From contig CAJNDS010000385.1 of assembly GCA_905221605.1 (NCBI GenBank), positions 1 to 64,000 of the forward strand: DNA of 64,000 nt, in the 5' to 3' direction. Position numbers and translations under genes: made by a program. Positions 31,291 to 42,927 of this stretch are shown one piece after another. Position 1 is the stretch's first letter; every line of letters begins with the position of its first letter. The notes below the pieces were generated by a model that was not told the origin of the DNA, ran no database searches, and was given only the letters and a program-made list of their open reading frames with translations. Origin of the DNA: Symbiodinium natans. Lineage: Eukaryota; Sar; Dinophyceae; Suessiales; Symbiodiniaceae.

Positions 31291-31925
31291 AGAGGGGCCC
31301 GAGGGGCTCAAAGAGGGGGATGGCTGAGTCAGTGAGATGCGCCCCATCGGAGCTCTGCATTTCGAAGGCCTGGGGCTTCAGGACGTAGGAGGTTGCCTCC
31401 AACCCGACGCCTAAGGTGTAGGGTTGGAGGCACCAGTTGCAGTGAACCTAAACCCTAAACCCTAAAACCCTAAAACCCTAAGCTCTAAACCTTAACAAAT
31501 GTGTGCAATGAGTCGTAGTGCAGAGTCTTGATCCCCTGGGCCAAAACCACTTTTCTCTTCTGTTGCCAACGTTTCTTCCGCGAGTTGCGCCTCGCTCGGT
31601 TACCCTCGGCTCTTAAAGGGTTTAGGGTTTAGGGTTTAGGGTTTAGGGTTTAGGGTTTAGGGTCCTGTTGAAGGACCACGCAAGTGGACAGTGAGACACA
31701 CGCACGATCGCCGCAGAACACTTGGCTGATTGCTGAATCCGATCAAAGCTAAAACCTCCAGCTTCCATGGGCCTGAAGATGGTTCCTTGCCTAGAGCTCA
31801 ACTCATACCAACTCTGAGCCCGGGATAAAAGTAGGCAGGAAGCAGGGAGCATGGCTTAGTTGCAGCTAGACTTGGCCTTCGACGAGCCTGTATCGTTATT
31901 TCGATGCCAAACGGGATCTGAGTGC
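31287..31925 (+). CDS. Three weak coding islands
   Basis: 31287-31328 reads KQEGPEGLKEGDG and stop. 31524-31616 after GTGCAG reads SLDPLGQNHFSLLLPTFLPR, VAPRSVTLGS and TAA, between CCCTAAA and TTTAGGG. 31866-31925 after TTGCAG reads LDLAFDEPVSLFRCQTGSEC. Each has coding composition but they cannot be joined by eye. Confidence 0.3.
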
Positions 31926-31983
31926 CTAAACCTTACACCCCAAACCCTAAACCCTTGTGACCCTGCCGTGGGGTTGCTGGATT

Positions 31984-32020
<37 letters not shown>

Positions 32021-32275
32021 TTCCTCAGGGGTCGGAGTTCGGGTGGAGCCATGGCGCACACATTTTCTTGGATGATTACTCTCATTGTTAGTCTGCTGAT
32101 TACCTTTGTTCTTCTCGTCATGTGTGATTGTCGTTGTAACTTTGGACGTCCTGTTTGTAGCAGCAAGCGGTTAGGTTCCTGCAAACCCCTAGAATTCGTT
32201 GAGGTTTCTTTACCTCTCGCACTCTGTATCTTTCCCTCTTTCACAATGCGGTGGTCGTCCTCGGATGATTGAAGG
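31984..32275 (+). other. GA microsatellite and doubtful ORF
   Basis: (GA)n at 31984-32018. The 73-codon frame after 32051 (AHTFSWMITLIVSLLITFVL, a hydrophobic stretch, then Cys-rich) lacks third-position bias. It could be a small membrane protein but I do not support it. Confidence 0.25.
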
Positions 32276-32496
32276 GCTTTCTTTGAAGCGGAGGGGGTGA
32301 GGCCCATAACAGACATGAGAATACGGTACAGAGTCCATTCAAAGGAAAAACATGCTAAAGCCCTTTTACGAAAGTAGAAGTAATCTTCACCTCTAGACTC
32401 GGGAGCCGCGCCAAACCCTTCCTAAACCCTAAACCCTAAACCCTAAAGCCTAAACCCTAAACCCTAAACCCTAAACCCTAAACCCTAAACACTCAT

Positions 32497-32602
32497 GAGA
32501 CGCTTCAAGGGCAAGCCCTCCTTGAGTTGGCCTTGTAGAAAAGTTCTTTGACTTCAAGCATCCCCACCCTGACAGGAAAGGAATTCTGCGGGGGCTCACT
32601 CT
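32497..32602 (+). CDS. Possible coding island
   Basis: Contains RFKGKPSLSWP and, in another frame, FDFKHPHPDRKGILRGLT. Bracketed by CCCTAAA (32413) and TTTAGGG (32604). Confidence 0.25.
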
Positions 32603-32997
32603 GGGGTTTAGGGTTTAGGGTTTAGGGTTTAGGGTTTAGCGATCCAAGGATGCTCTGGATGTACTCTGGGGTTGGGCATTCCATGGATTCTCTGAAAAAA
32701 TACTCTGGGGTTGGGCGCTGCTGGGCACTCGCGGGGTTCTCTGGATACACTCTGGGGCTGAGCACTCCAGGGATTTAGGGTTTAGGGTTTAGGGTTGGGG
32801 ATGGGCACCCCAGGCTATGCTCTGGGCTGGGATACGGGGCGACGGGCGAGGTGCAGACCGGGCCGTAGCCCTTTGCCCTATGCCCTAAACCCTAGACCCT
32901 AGACCCTAAACCCTAAACCCTAAACCCTAAACCCTAAACCCTAAGCCCTAAACAAATCGAGAAGTGCACGAAAAACCTAAACCGTGAGCCCCTAAGG

Positions 32998-33072
32998 ATG
33001 GCACCTCAGCCCATCCAGCTGCAAGCGCTGCCGCACGCCACGCTGCAAGGGCCGACGCAGCTGCCGCCGGGA
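32998..33072 (+). CDS. Gln/Pro-rich exon, perhaps with start codon
   Basis: Reads MAPQPIQLQALPHATLQGPT then QLPPGFR. Directly bracketed by CCCTAAA (32885-32955) and TTTAGGG (33073). A second P/Q-rich island (MGPVPLAQPLLQPGLG) lies at 33470-33515, also bracketed. Composition resembles the island at 29966. Confidence 0.45.
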
Positions 33073-33607
33073 TTTCGGTTTAGGGTTTAGGGTTTAGGGT
33101 TTAGGGTTTAGGGTTTAGGGTTTATAGGGTTTAGGGTTTAGGGTTTAGGGTTAGTCTGCCTCACGGCGCTTCTGTTTTACTTTCCGTATGGGAGCAGTTC
33201 AGAGAGCTGATGTCAAGAGTCTGGGTTCTAAAAGCTATTTCGCGAGGATGAAAGTGCCGCAACATGCTTATTCGTCTGGAAAGCCTGAGCCCAAACCCTA
33301 AACCCTAAACCCAAACCCTAAACCCTAAACCCTAAACGCTAAACCCTAAACCCTAAACCTAAACCCAGCTGTGCAGGAGGGGAACAAAACCTTAAACCCC
33401 AAACCTTAAACCCTAGACCCCAAACTGCCCTCATGAAGCCCTAGATCATTCGAGGCTGGCGCCTGTGGCTATGGGCCCGGTTCCCTTAGCCCAGCCACTG
33501 CTGCAGCCAGGCCTGGGTTTAGGGTTTAGGGTTTAGGGTTTAGGGTTTAGGGTTTAGGGTTTAGGGTTTAGGGTTTAGGGTTTAGGGTTTAGGGTTTAGG
33601 GTTTAGG

Positions 33608-35176
33608 AGTCTGATGACTAGCGCTTAGTCCTGGCAGAAGCAGCGGGTTGAGGGTTTTCTGGATCTTTGTAAGGTTTAGTAGATTTCGGCTGTCGGGTTC
33701 AGGGATGAGGAATGCCAAATCTCTGTTCTGAGGCTACCTTAAACCGGGACCATCCGAAACCTCAAAGCCCTCTTATGGTTCGTATGGTGTACCCTAGGGC
33801 AACAATATCCCCTCAGGGTCCCTAGATAAATCTATAATAACACCCCAAAACCCTATTCTAATTATTAAGGTCCCTATATGAAGTGGCTGGACATCTTGTT
33901 GCGGATGTGCAGGTCGACAACCACTGCAGTAGCCGAGCGGCATCGCCGATTGTGTGTTTGAGGGTGTGCGCCTGTTCATGTGTAGGTGTGCTACGTGTGT
34001 GCATGGAGCCTGGCCCATGGCTTGCGGGGAGTGGGGGCGGCGGTATGGGAGCTACGGTCGAGATTCCGGGTTGTAACATGTGATTAGTGTGAGACTGCAC
34101 GCGAAATGTTCTCGCATGTCCCGAAGAACTCGCATCAACTTGGGGGGCCTCATCAACGTGATCCTGCCGACTTCCGGACAAGTTTAACAACATTCTGGGA
34201 GACCGCGCGGAGCAGAATGCAACTGTGAAAGACATGGGATACCCGGTGGCTGCTTGTACAACTTGAGTCCGCCGAACATGGTGAGTTCTCGAAACTCCGG
34301 TCCTTTAGGGTTTAGGGTTTAGGGTTTAGGGTTTAGGGCCTAGGGTTTAGGGTTGATAAGAGGGGCTGCCTTATGATGAGGACCCAAAAAGGGACCCATA
34401 TTTGAGAAGTGACCATCTCAGCAAATCCGAAAGCACTTGAGACCCTTCACACCGCGCTGCAGCGATGCCTCACACCTCAACTAGTCATGGGTTCCTCTAC
34501 TTCGCCCCAAAGGGTTTAGGGTTTAGGATCAGGGTTTAGGGTTTAGGGTTTAGGTTTTAGGGTTGCAAAAGGGTTTAGGGTTAAAAACCCCCCCCCCCCC
34601 CAGATTCGCCCCCATAATTAAGGCTATCTAGGGAGAAGTGGGGGTTTAGGAATGGGAGTTTAGGGTTTTGGGTTTTGGATTTATGCACGTGGACTTCGGG
34701 TTTAGATGTCTTGCTAGGACTCTGATTCCTGCGAAGCAACTCACCGCTGAATCCTGAACCTATCCTGACTTGCACCGGAGGTGCCGTGGCAACAGCTCCG
34801 GGAGCCCCACCGATGCATTCGGGAGTGTCCTTGTGGGGTTTCCAGAGCAGTCATTTCTTGGATGAAGTCACACCCCTGGGCGTTCTTGGAGCCCTGAAGC
34901 CTAGGGCCTTCACCCGGAACTGCTTTGGAGTTGAGGGGTTCGCTTGGTTTGCATCCATGCAAGCGGAAACAATGTTGAATGGCCACAAAAAGAAGTAGTG
35001 AGAACGCTTATCCAATGCATAGATAAGTGCTTTCTTACAATTACATTCTACATGTTTGTGTGTATGTCTTTGCATGTATACAATTTTCGTATGACTATTG
35101 CAGAACGCCCTTGCCTGTTTCGCAAGACGGTATCTGTTCCCATTAAGGCTTGAGTTGTCTTTGCCTTCTCAAAGAC
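33608..35176. other. Interval with arrays and no supported gene
   Basis: Holds TTTAGGG arrays (34302-34355, 34509-34580), a fragment of MITE-2 (34383-34410) and a poly-C run (34588-34602). The frame at 34786 (70 codons) is weak. Confidence 0.4.
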
Positions 35177-35273
35177 ATGCCACCCAAAAAGGCGAGAAAT
35201 CCCCAGACCTTGAAGCCCTCAAAGGGCAAGAAGGGAGCCCAGAGCACCTTGAAACTCTCCAGCCCCCCCTTGT
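35177..35273 (+). CDS. First exon of a basic protein
   Basis: Starts MPPKKARNPQTLKPSKGKKG then AQSTLKLSSPPL: a Lys-rich N-terminus with an initiator Met. It runs straight into TTTAGGG (35272-35325). It may be nuclear; not recognised. Confidence 0.5.
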
Positions 35274-35370
35274 TTAGGGTTTAGGGTTTAGGGTTTAGGG
35301 TTGAGGGGTTTAGGGTTTAGGGGTCCTTTTTCCTGGCCTGAACCCGCCAACTCCTTGACTAAGTTCCCAG

Positions 35371-35480
35371 GTTTCCGTCGTCTCTGTGGCAAGCATGCCA
35401 GCTGCCACAGCCCTGCCAGGGGTCCCCGTCGTCCAGGCCATGTGGGCTTGTATGGGGGTCAGGAGTTTGCTTTGTAATAG
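35371..35480 (+). CDS. Coding exon followed by introner-A
   Basis: After AAGTTCCCAG reads VSVVSVASMPAATALPGVPV then VQAMWACMGVRSLLCN. It ends exactly where the introner-A body begins, so the introner is probably its downstream intron. Confidence 0.5.
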
Positions 35481-35564
35481 TTGGGTACCATTTTACATTT
35501 TTAAGGGTACTTAAACCCTATAAGGAATACACAGATTTTTTATATGATCCCAGCCATGAACTAG
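35481..35564 (+). mobile_element. Introner-A copy
   Basis: 84 bp: TTGGGTACCATTTTACATTT...ATATGATCCCAGCCATGAACTAG, flanked by TAG on both sides. Least altered copy in the window and a good reference for the family. Confidence 0.8.
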
Positions 35565-35939
35565 TTTAGGGTTGCCCCGATGGAAAAGGGTTTTTCAGCA
35601 GAGAGCTGAGTAGCTATTTCGGATGCATGGCTGCAGCACTGTGCCAACTGTGCTACCCTGTGTGTCGAGCTAGGCCTCTTCTCGACGACTAGGGTTTCGT
35701 GTGTTAAGGGTTTAGGTTAATTAGGGGATTGGAGGTTAAGGGTCGGGGGGTTAGGGTTGTGCTATACCTGTGGGTTTAAGGTTGAGGGTTTTGTATTAAG
35801 GCCTTCGGGGCCCCAGAAGGTTTTGCACCCGAAGCTGCTGCTAGGGTTTAGGGTTTAGGGTTTAGGGTTTCGGGTTTCGGGTTTAGGGTTTAGGGTTTAG
35901 GGTCCTTCGTTCTGCCAGCCCCCTCCACCTTGGACCCAC

Positions 35940-36034
35940 ATGGTCAGACCCTGCCTCCTGGGGCTGTCGGTGCTGCTGCTCATGGCGGAGGCTTTAAGCC
36001 CTCAAGTTTGTGACGCCGTAAACTCACAATGCAC
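35940..36034 (+). CDS. First exon of a secreted protein
   Basis: Starts MVRPCLLGLSVLLLMAEALS then PQVCDAVNSQCT: a signal peptide with basic residue, Leu-rich core and likely cleavage after AEA, then Cys residues. TTTAGGG lies upstream and CCCTAAA downstream. Later exons not identified; 36213-36278 (GDVEPSSGPKAGSPTLVV) is a candidate. Confidence 0.5.
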
Positions 36035-36362
36035 CCTAGATCCTAAACCCTAACCCCTAAATCCTAAACCCTCAACCCTCACCCTCCTAAACCCTAAACC
36101 CTAAACCCTAAACCCTAAACCCTAAACCCTAAACCCTAAACCCTAAACCCTAAACCCTAAACCCTAAACCCTAAACCCTCAGCCGCAAGCCCGAAGTCGT
36201 AAATCTCACCCCTAGAGGGCGACGTGGAGCCCAGCAGTGGACCCAAAGCTGGGTCCCCTACTCTCGTTGTAGTATTTACCAGGGTTTAGGGTTTAGGGTT
36301 TAGGGCTGAGGGTTTAGGGTTTAGGGTTAGGGTTTAGGGCTGAGGGTTTAGGGTTTTGGGTA

Positions 36363-37210
36363 TTTCCTGCCTCGGGGTAGCTCCCATAGTGTAGATTCAG
36401 TGCAGATCAGGGGGGGAAAGCTGTGAGAATTTAGGGGTTTTTGGGTTCCAGGTTTAGGGCTTGTATATCACACCAAGCTGAGAAGCGCATGCACAGCTGA
36501 GACGCAGATTCTTGCATTCCCGTGGTTTTGCTCAGCCCAGCCTCAATAGTGTTCATGTCTTTTGGAGGCAGTCCGACCGAGTCCTTGCCTGCCTTGCGGG
36601 AGTGTGAGACCCGAAGCCCCTAAAGCTAAACACTCAACCCTAAACCCTCAACCCTAAACTCCAAACCCCAAACCCTAAACCCTAAACCCCTAAATCTGAA
36701 ACCCTATTCTGACTACCTTGGGCCCCCTGCTAAATTGGACATTGGTCGCGGAAAGGCACTCCCACAACGCCGAGTGCCGGCTTCACACAGGATTGGGCAG
36801 ACATCAGGGCTCCCGGGGGGGCGGAGGGGGGGGGTGGCTGGGGGAGGTAGGGTTTATGGGCTCAGGTGATTTTTTTCGGGTTTAGGATTTTGAGGCTTTG
36901 GGGTTTGGTCATTTGTCAAAAAAGGGGGTTAGGGTCAAGGAGTTGTTGCTTTAGGGGAAAGTTGAGAGCTCAGTGGCAGCTGCAAGAAGGCTTGTGCTTC
37001 TGTCTTGGCGGTGTTGTGTTCAGGGCCTCCTTCGGAACTCAGCATCCCAAGCCGGGGCTTAGGGCCTAGGGTTTAGGGTTTAGGGTTTTAGGGTTTAGGG
37101 TTTAGGGTTTAGGGTTTAGGGTGAGCGGGCGCTTTGAAACCTGGTGGGGGTTGTGCTTGGGCCCCGAACCCCCAAGCCCCCAAGCCCCCAAACTCTAGCG
37201 ACTAGCACAG
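36363..37210. other. Interval without a supported gene
   Basis: Contains small CCCTAAA (36635-36695) and TTTAGGG (37060-37122) arrays and G-rich runs; no exon is convincing. Confidence 0.35.
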
Positions 37211-37267
37211 GAGCAGTGCGCACGGATCATCGCGCTCCAGCAGCAGTATCAGGCCGCAGGCCCCGGG
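37211..37267 (+). CDS. Gln-rich coding exon
   Basis: After CTAGCACAG reads EQCARIIALQQQYQAAGPG, helical then Gln-rich, with good codon bias. It is followed by a G run. Confidence 0.45.
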
Positions 37268-38213
37268 GGGGGGGGACTTCCTATGTACCCGATGAGTTTT
37301 GCAACCCCCCCCTCCCCCGTCCGGGGTGGGTGGTGACCGGAGCTTTGGCCTGTTTGCAGGTGAATGGCCCGAGCCTGCCATTCCCCCTTTTCACAGGAAA
37401 CGGTGGTGAATGAGTGAGTCCCCGAGCGCATGGGTCGCGTTGTGCACGTATCTGCGAAGAAGTGTGCCTGCTGCTTTAGCATGCGACTGCGCATTGCCCA
37501 AAGCAAAGGCGATGTTGTCTGCCTGGCTTCGTACCTTGAAGAGGGATCTTCAGGGGGAAGCGCTTTTTTTGCATGGGCCTCAGCGAGGATGGCACGCTGT
37601 TTTGCCTTTATGCCGGTTTTCCGGTGGCGGGCCTGCCTAGTTGTGGTTCCATGCAAAATGGTGGGCAAACCCTCTTGCTTAACCGGGCTTGCCGACCTCA
37701 GAGCGTTGTCTTGGGGTTGGGGCGCGTGCCGGACGTGAACTCCAAGTGGAGCGGGCAATGACGGTTGCGGAGCTCCCGAGGAAGCCGGGAGGGAACAGCG
37801 CCAAAGGCACGGCCAAAGGCACGGCTGCTGCACGTGCCACCTCGTGCAGTGAGCCAGCACTCACTCACTCACTCAGTGTTGCAACCCGAAGCCTAAAACC
37901 CTTAAACCTTGGGATGGTCCCCCTTCTACTAACAGTCCTGAATTGTCCTGAATAGGGGTTGAGGCCTGTCAAGGGGCTTAAATTCCGTGACGAAATTTCA
38001 CATCATGCATGCGATGGCAACTTGCGTCCTCAACCCTAAAATGCCTGGACCCTCAACCCCAAGCCCTAAGTTGCCCCGTGAAGGCACCCTAAACCCTAAA
38101 CCCTAAACCCTAATCCCTAAACCCTAAACCCTAAACAACCCTAAACAACCCTAAACTAAACCCTAAACATCCCTAAACCCTAAACCCTACACCCTAAACC
38201 CTAATCTCCCCCA
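37268..38213 (+). other. Interval with weak frames and MITE-1 fragment
   Basis: A frame at 37689-37890 reads TVAELPRKPGGNSAKGTAKG and TAAARATSCSEPALTHS and may be an exon. A partial MITE-1 (37909-37960, TTGGGATGGTCCCCCTTCTA) follows. CCCTAAA array at 38088-38207. Confidence 0.3.
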
Positions 38214-38307
38214 AAGAGGAGATCACGAGAGCTCGGCCTTGGTCGCGCACTACGCGGCCGCGGGCGTGGACTTGAGTGCGTACCTCGAGGCAGAGGGGCC
38301 TAAGTAG
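38214..38307 (+). CDS. Terminal exon
   Basis: Reads GDHESSALVAHYAAAGVDLS then AYLEAEGPK and TAG. Strong bias and helix-like. Directly bracketed by CCCTAAA and TTTAGGG. Family unknown. Confidence 0.55.
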
Positions 38308-38828
38308 GTTTAGGGTTTAGGGTTTAAGGGTGATTAGGGTTGATTAGGGTTGATTAGGATTTAGGGTTTAGGGCTTTCATTGCTGAGTAGTGTCTTTGCT
38401 GCGTTGAACGAGTTTGGTAGCGGGGATTTGAGGGGCTTGTGGGCCATGACAGGGGACAGAGAGTGATGCAAGGCACCGCCCTAGTCCCTGGCGCCCGGAA
38501 GTACACTTGAGGCATGCTGTTTATGCCATTCACAGTTTAGGGTTTAGCGTTTAGGGTTGGTTCAGACATGCCCTGTTGCATACGGGTACGGCCATCAGTG
38601 GTTTTTGAGGGATAAACGGGTGCTTGTGATGACGTCGGGCCTACAAGAACTCAACCCACAAATCCCAGGTTGCGGCTGCTTCTGCCCCGAAACTACAGCA
38701 TCATCCTCCGAACCCACGGCTGGGTAGCCTCTAAGACGCCCAAGGCTATCACACTCCTGACTTGGGCTGCCGAACTTGGGCGAAGTCTTTTTGGAATTCT
38801 TCATCTCTGCAGTAACCCCCTAGTAGTA

Positions 38829-38927
38829 GAGTAGGGAACCTTTAACCTTTTTGGGGTACTGTAATCCCCTTATAATCCAAACAGGTTAACCTTTAATTTA
38901 ATCCGCCCAGGTTACTGGACAACTAAG
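38829..38927 (+). mobile_element. Introner-B copy
   Basis: CTAGTAGTAGAGTAGGGAAC, two ACCTTTAA motifs, and GGTTACTGGACAACTAAG at the end, matching 14148-14253. Coding sequence starts immediately after it. Confidence 0.75.
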
Positions 38928-39074
38928 CACACCCCTGAACCTTCCCTAGACGGGTGGCAACAGAGAGATACAGAGACCGAAACCGGCCAGGCGGCGTCGG
39001 CAGCGTACACGGAGCCGCTCGTCCACGACCCAAACAGGCAAGAAGCAAGGGTTTCGTCGAATGAAGTCGTTTAG
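38928..39074 (+). CDS. Terminal exon after introner-B
   Basis: 48 codons, beginning right at the introner edge: HTPEPSLDGWQQRDTETETG, QAASAAYTEPLVHDPNRQEA, then RVSSNEVV and TAG. Hydrophilic, coding-like. The upstream exon may be around 38750-38828 (AELGRSLFGILHLC). Confidence 0.5.
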   Translation, partial: HTPEPSLDGWQQRDTETETGQAASAAYTEPLVHDPNRQEARVSSNEVV

Positions 39075-39646
39075 GTAGGCTTAGAGGGCCCTGACGAAGG
39101 TGTCTGGGCAGCGTTAGGTTTGGGTGATTTGGATGTGGTGTTTTCGGTTTTTTTCTCCCTGCCCTAACCTGTGAATGGAACTTGCAGTCTTCTTCCTTCC
39201 TAGTTCTGATCTTGCTTCGCAGCATGGGATCTGCAACTGAGGGCGGCCCTCGTGCTCACGGAGCTGTTGATGTTAGACGGCCTGTGTTTGGGTAGGGCTT
39301 TGTGGTTTAAGTGGTGTCAGTGTCTTTTGGGCAAAACAGAGGTGGCATTCTGCCTTGGCTGGTTGCCGTAGTGGTCGTCGTTGTTGTAGGTGTACGGGAA
39401 CACACCAGCGTGTCGGGTCTTTCAGGCCTCCAGAAGTTAAAGGTAGGTTCTCTCACTCAATCTTGGGCATCTGTGGCTTGCGCACTCTATGAAGCTACAC
39501 AGCCCTTGCGTAACACTGCCTCGATCCCGGCACCCAGACGGCGTGAAAGGATCCAAGATCCAGGAAGTAGAGCCCCCAATGTGCCACCCAATCCCAAACC
39601 ATTCACAAAACCTACGCCCTGAGCCCTTGGGCAGGGCAACAGATCA
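39075..39646. other. Interval without a supported gene
   Basis: GC-balanced sequence with no arrays; a 103-codon frame at 39311 is unbiased. Confidence 0.35.
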
Positions 39647-39813
39647 ACCCTAAACCCTAAACCATAAACCCTAAACCGCCTAAACCCTAAACCGCCTAAA
39701 CCCTAAACCGCCTAAACCCTAAACCCTAAACCGCCTAAACCCTAAACCCTAAACCCTAAACCCTAAACCCTAAACCCTAAACCCTAAACCCTAAACCCTA
39801 AACCCTAAACCCT

Positions 39814-40885
39814 ACTTCGATCCGGGCAGGCGCTTCGTCGGAACCGTTCGGAGTTGGAACCCTGATGGGGGGTTCGGTTTCATCGTGTGCGCCGACTCGA
39901 AGAGGATCTACAACAAGGACTCGGCTGCCATTCGGGTTTAGGGTTTAGGGTTTAGGGTTTAGGGTTTCGGGTTTAGGGTTTAGGATTTAGGTTTGGTATG
40001 GGGGTACCCCTTGAATTGGGGGTTTTTCTCAGGGATTCCATGATATTTGGGGGCAGAGACGAGGTAGCCCTGTTTGGGGAAATATACTGGTAGCCTTGCA
40101 GCAAGCTATGATGAACCAGTGGTGGTTCAAGCTTGCACCTGCAGTCAAGACGAGCGTGTCTGCGGGTACAAACAGGACCACTTTGCACTTTGCAGATTTG
40201 TTTCGAGCACATGCTGGAGAATGGCTTTGATGAGTTAAAGGGTGCACTTTTGCTTGGGGTTTGCGCGTACTTGGCCATGCTTCCGGCTCGCGAGAGGACA
40301 TATTTCTGCACAAGTCGGAGATAGGGCATGAGCCGGACTTGTACAAGCTCCGGAAGAGGCCCGCCGCTTTCGCGCGAGCTTGCGCTGGTTGAAGGTTCGG
40401 ACCTCAAAGTCCCAAATCGAGGGCACATGCTGGGGATTTATTGGGGGGTGGTGTCGAATAGTTGGGGTAAGAGTTTCCGGCAGAAGCGGGATTGCAGGCC
40501 ACAGGCATGTGCTGTTCAGACGCCCCGCGATGGTGGTAAGCAGCCACTAACCCGAGCCCGAAACGCCCTATCGCCTATAAACCCTAACCCTCAACCCCCA
40601 ACCCCCCAAAAAGGAAGAGTTCAAGGGCCCAACATACTTTGTGACTCTGAGTTGACGACTTTACTCTTAAGGCTGGGCTTTGGGGGGTTAGCAGTCGGTT
40701 TAGGTTTGGGGTTTACTGAACCCTAAACCCTAAACCCTAAACCCTGAACCCCAAACCCTAAACCCCCAACCCTAAACCCGTACGTGAGCAGCTCCCGGCG
40801 TGAACCCAAGGCTCGAGTTCGAGGATGGCGAGCCAGTGTCCTTCCAAGTGGAGTACGACGACAAGCAGAAGCCGCGGGCAACTTG
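39814..40885 (+). CDS. Second cold-shock-domain protein, split by telomeric introns
   Basis: Exon 39814-39935 reads YFDPGRRFVGTVRSWNPDGG, FGFIVCADSKRIYNKD. Exon 40792-40885 reads APGVNPRLEFEDGEPVSFQV then EYDDKQKPRAT. GTVRSWN, GGFGFI (RNP1), then EPVSFQVEYDDKQKPRAT give the start and end of one cold-shock fold; the middle strand is probably on an unseen exon in 39993-40724. The first exon is directly bracketed by CCCTAAA (39647-39813) and TTTAGGG (39936-39992). Sequence is diverged from the cold-shock gene at 14114. Confidence 0.7.
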
Positions 40886-40979
40886 GGGCCCTAAACCCTA
40901 AACCCTAAACCCAAAACCCTAAACCCTACACCTTAAACCCTACACCTTAAACCCTAAACCCTAAACCCTAAGCACCAAA

Positions 40980-41071
40980 GTTGGGCCGACCTTCATGATT
41001 CAGAGGGTTAGAAGGGTTCTGCCGGCCTCTGACCCCAAGCCGCGCACGCACTCTTTTGGAGGAGAAACGGT
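40980..41071 (+). CDS. Coding island, perhaps part of second cold-shock gene
   Basis: Reads VGPTFMIQRVRRVLPASDPK then PRTHSFGGETV. Bracketed by CCCTAAA and a 20-unit TTTAGGG array (41072-41218). Confidence 0.4.
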
Positions 41072-41218
41072 TGGGTTTAGGGTGTAGGGTTGAGGGTTTA
41101 GGGTTCAGGGTTAGGGTTTAGGGTTTAGGGTTTAGGGTTTAGGGTTTAGGGTTTAGGGTTTAGGGTTTAGGGTTTAGGGTTTAGGGTTTAGGGTTTAGGG
41201 TTTAGGGTTTAGGGTTTG

Positions 41219-42157
41219 CTGTGATAGGGCGTAGATGCTGTGAAGGTTTGGATGCAGCAGCGGCTCGAATGCCTCGTCAGGTGCGAAGAGCAGTTCTGGC
41301 CCGATTGTGGAGGGCCATCTAATACTTGTCTCCCACCCCACGCCGTCCGAGGCGGCAAAACCACCCAAACCTATTCCTTTTCGGGTTTAGGCCTAAACTC
41401 ATGACAATCGCTTACTTTCAAAAAAAACCTTTCCGTCACCGATGGCCACTTTCAGCCAAGGGAAAGGTTTGAGGCTAGGTCCTCAGCTGCATAGAAAAGG
41501 AGAGGTTTTTGAGGGTTTGCAGGGTCAGGAGGAGGGAGTGGGAGGGTCAGGGGGGCGGGAACACTTTTTGAGCGGCCCTTGGACACGCTGCGGCGAGGGG
41601 GTCCGGGTCCTCCTACCCTGAGGCCCTGGGGGTACCCCCCGAGAATGCCAGCCACCTTCTGGAGAACGTGTTCCGATACCGGGCCCATCGTGGGGTGCTA
41701 CTCTAAAAGTTGGACGCGCAATCTTCTAAATGAACGCGCTTCTAAATGTATGAAACCACATTAGCTATGAAGCTTGTGCTGTGTCCCGAACTCCAAGGGG
41801 ATGAAAGCTGACGCTCAATCTTCTAAATAAACGCGCTTCTAGATGGAAGAAACCACATTAGCTATGGAGCTTGTGCTGTGTCCCGAACTCCAAGGGGATG
41901 AAAGCTGACGCTCAATCTTCTAAATTAACGCGCTTCTAAATGGAAGAAACCACATTAGCTATGGAGCTTGTGCCATGGCGGCTTAGAGCTACCGACCTCC
42001 GGGCTGCAGGAGGTGGGTAAGCGACCTGGCTCGACTTTCGCCATAGAGGTCGAAGCTTAAGCGCCCCCCTTCACAGAAGGGGGGGGGGGTAGGCCCTGAG
42101 TTTTAGGGTTCAAGGTTTAGGGTCTGGGTTTAGGCTCCTTGCCGGCCGTTGGACCAG
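41219..42157. other. Interval with a 97-bp tandem triplicate
   Basis: 41716-41970 holds three copies of a 97-bp unit (TTCTAAAT.AACGCGCTTCTA ... CCACATTAGCTATG ...). A stem-forming sequence at 41985-42010 follows but is not a tRNA. No gene supported. Confidence 0.5.
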
Positions 42158-42893
42158 GCAAAGCAGGTGGAGCTCTTGAACCAGCCCAAAGAAGCGCCTC
42201 CGCCCCCGGAGCCAGAGGAGGAGCTGGGCGGAGGGGGGGGGGTTTAGGGTTTAGGGTTTAGGGTTTGGGGTTTGGGGTTTAGGGTTTGGGGTTTAGGGTC
42301 TAGGGTTTAGGGCTTAGCAGGCGGGTTCACTAGCGGGGACGCGTTTGCATGGTTTTGATGCTTCACCATGCGTCGGCCCAACTGCTCTACCTCCACAAGG
42401 ACTGCCTGAATACGCGGCCTGCGCACGGTTTTCGCATGATTTCGCATTGGCTTCTTAGGCTCTGCTTTCATTCTTTGCTTGTTGTTCAACATGGTCCAAA
42501 CGTTCCGTGCCTATTTTTCTTTCCGTTCGGGTGGGGGGGGGGTGGGTGGGGGGGGGGGGGTGGGGGGGGGGGGGGGTGGGGGTGGGGGGGGGGGGTGGGG
42601 GTGGGGGGGGGGGGGGGGTGGGGGGGGGGTTAATTTTAACGCTGCGACCCGCCTCGGCCCGGCATGGTGATTCCGCAGCGCCCAAGTCGCTGGACCCCAA
42701 GCAATAAGGGTTGGGTTTAGGGTTTAGGGTTGAGGGTTAGTTTAGGATTGAGGGCTTAGGGCTCAAGGTTCACGCTTTGGGGTTTAGGGTTTTTCTGGGT
42801 TTAGGGTTCAAGAGACGGTTCGGCTTGGATTGATCGTGGGGTTGAGACAGGCCCCTCGGGTACGGGGGGTGGGGGGGGAAGGGGGGCTGGGGG

Positions 42894-42927
<34 letters not shown>

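Noticed and set aside
32051-32272. Small membrane protein
   Set aside because: Hydrophobic stretch present, but third positions are AT-rich, unlike all supported exons, and there is no support beyond openness.
41985-42055. tRNA-like fold
   Set aside because: One good stem exists, but there is no T-loop GTTCGA motif and no cloverleaf pairing.
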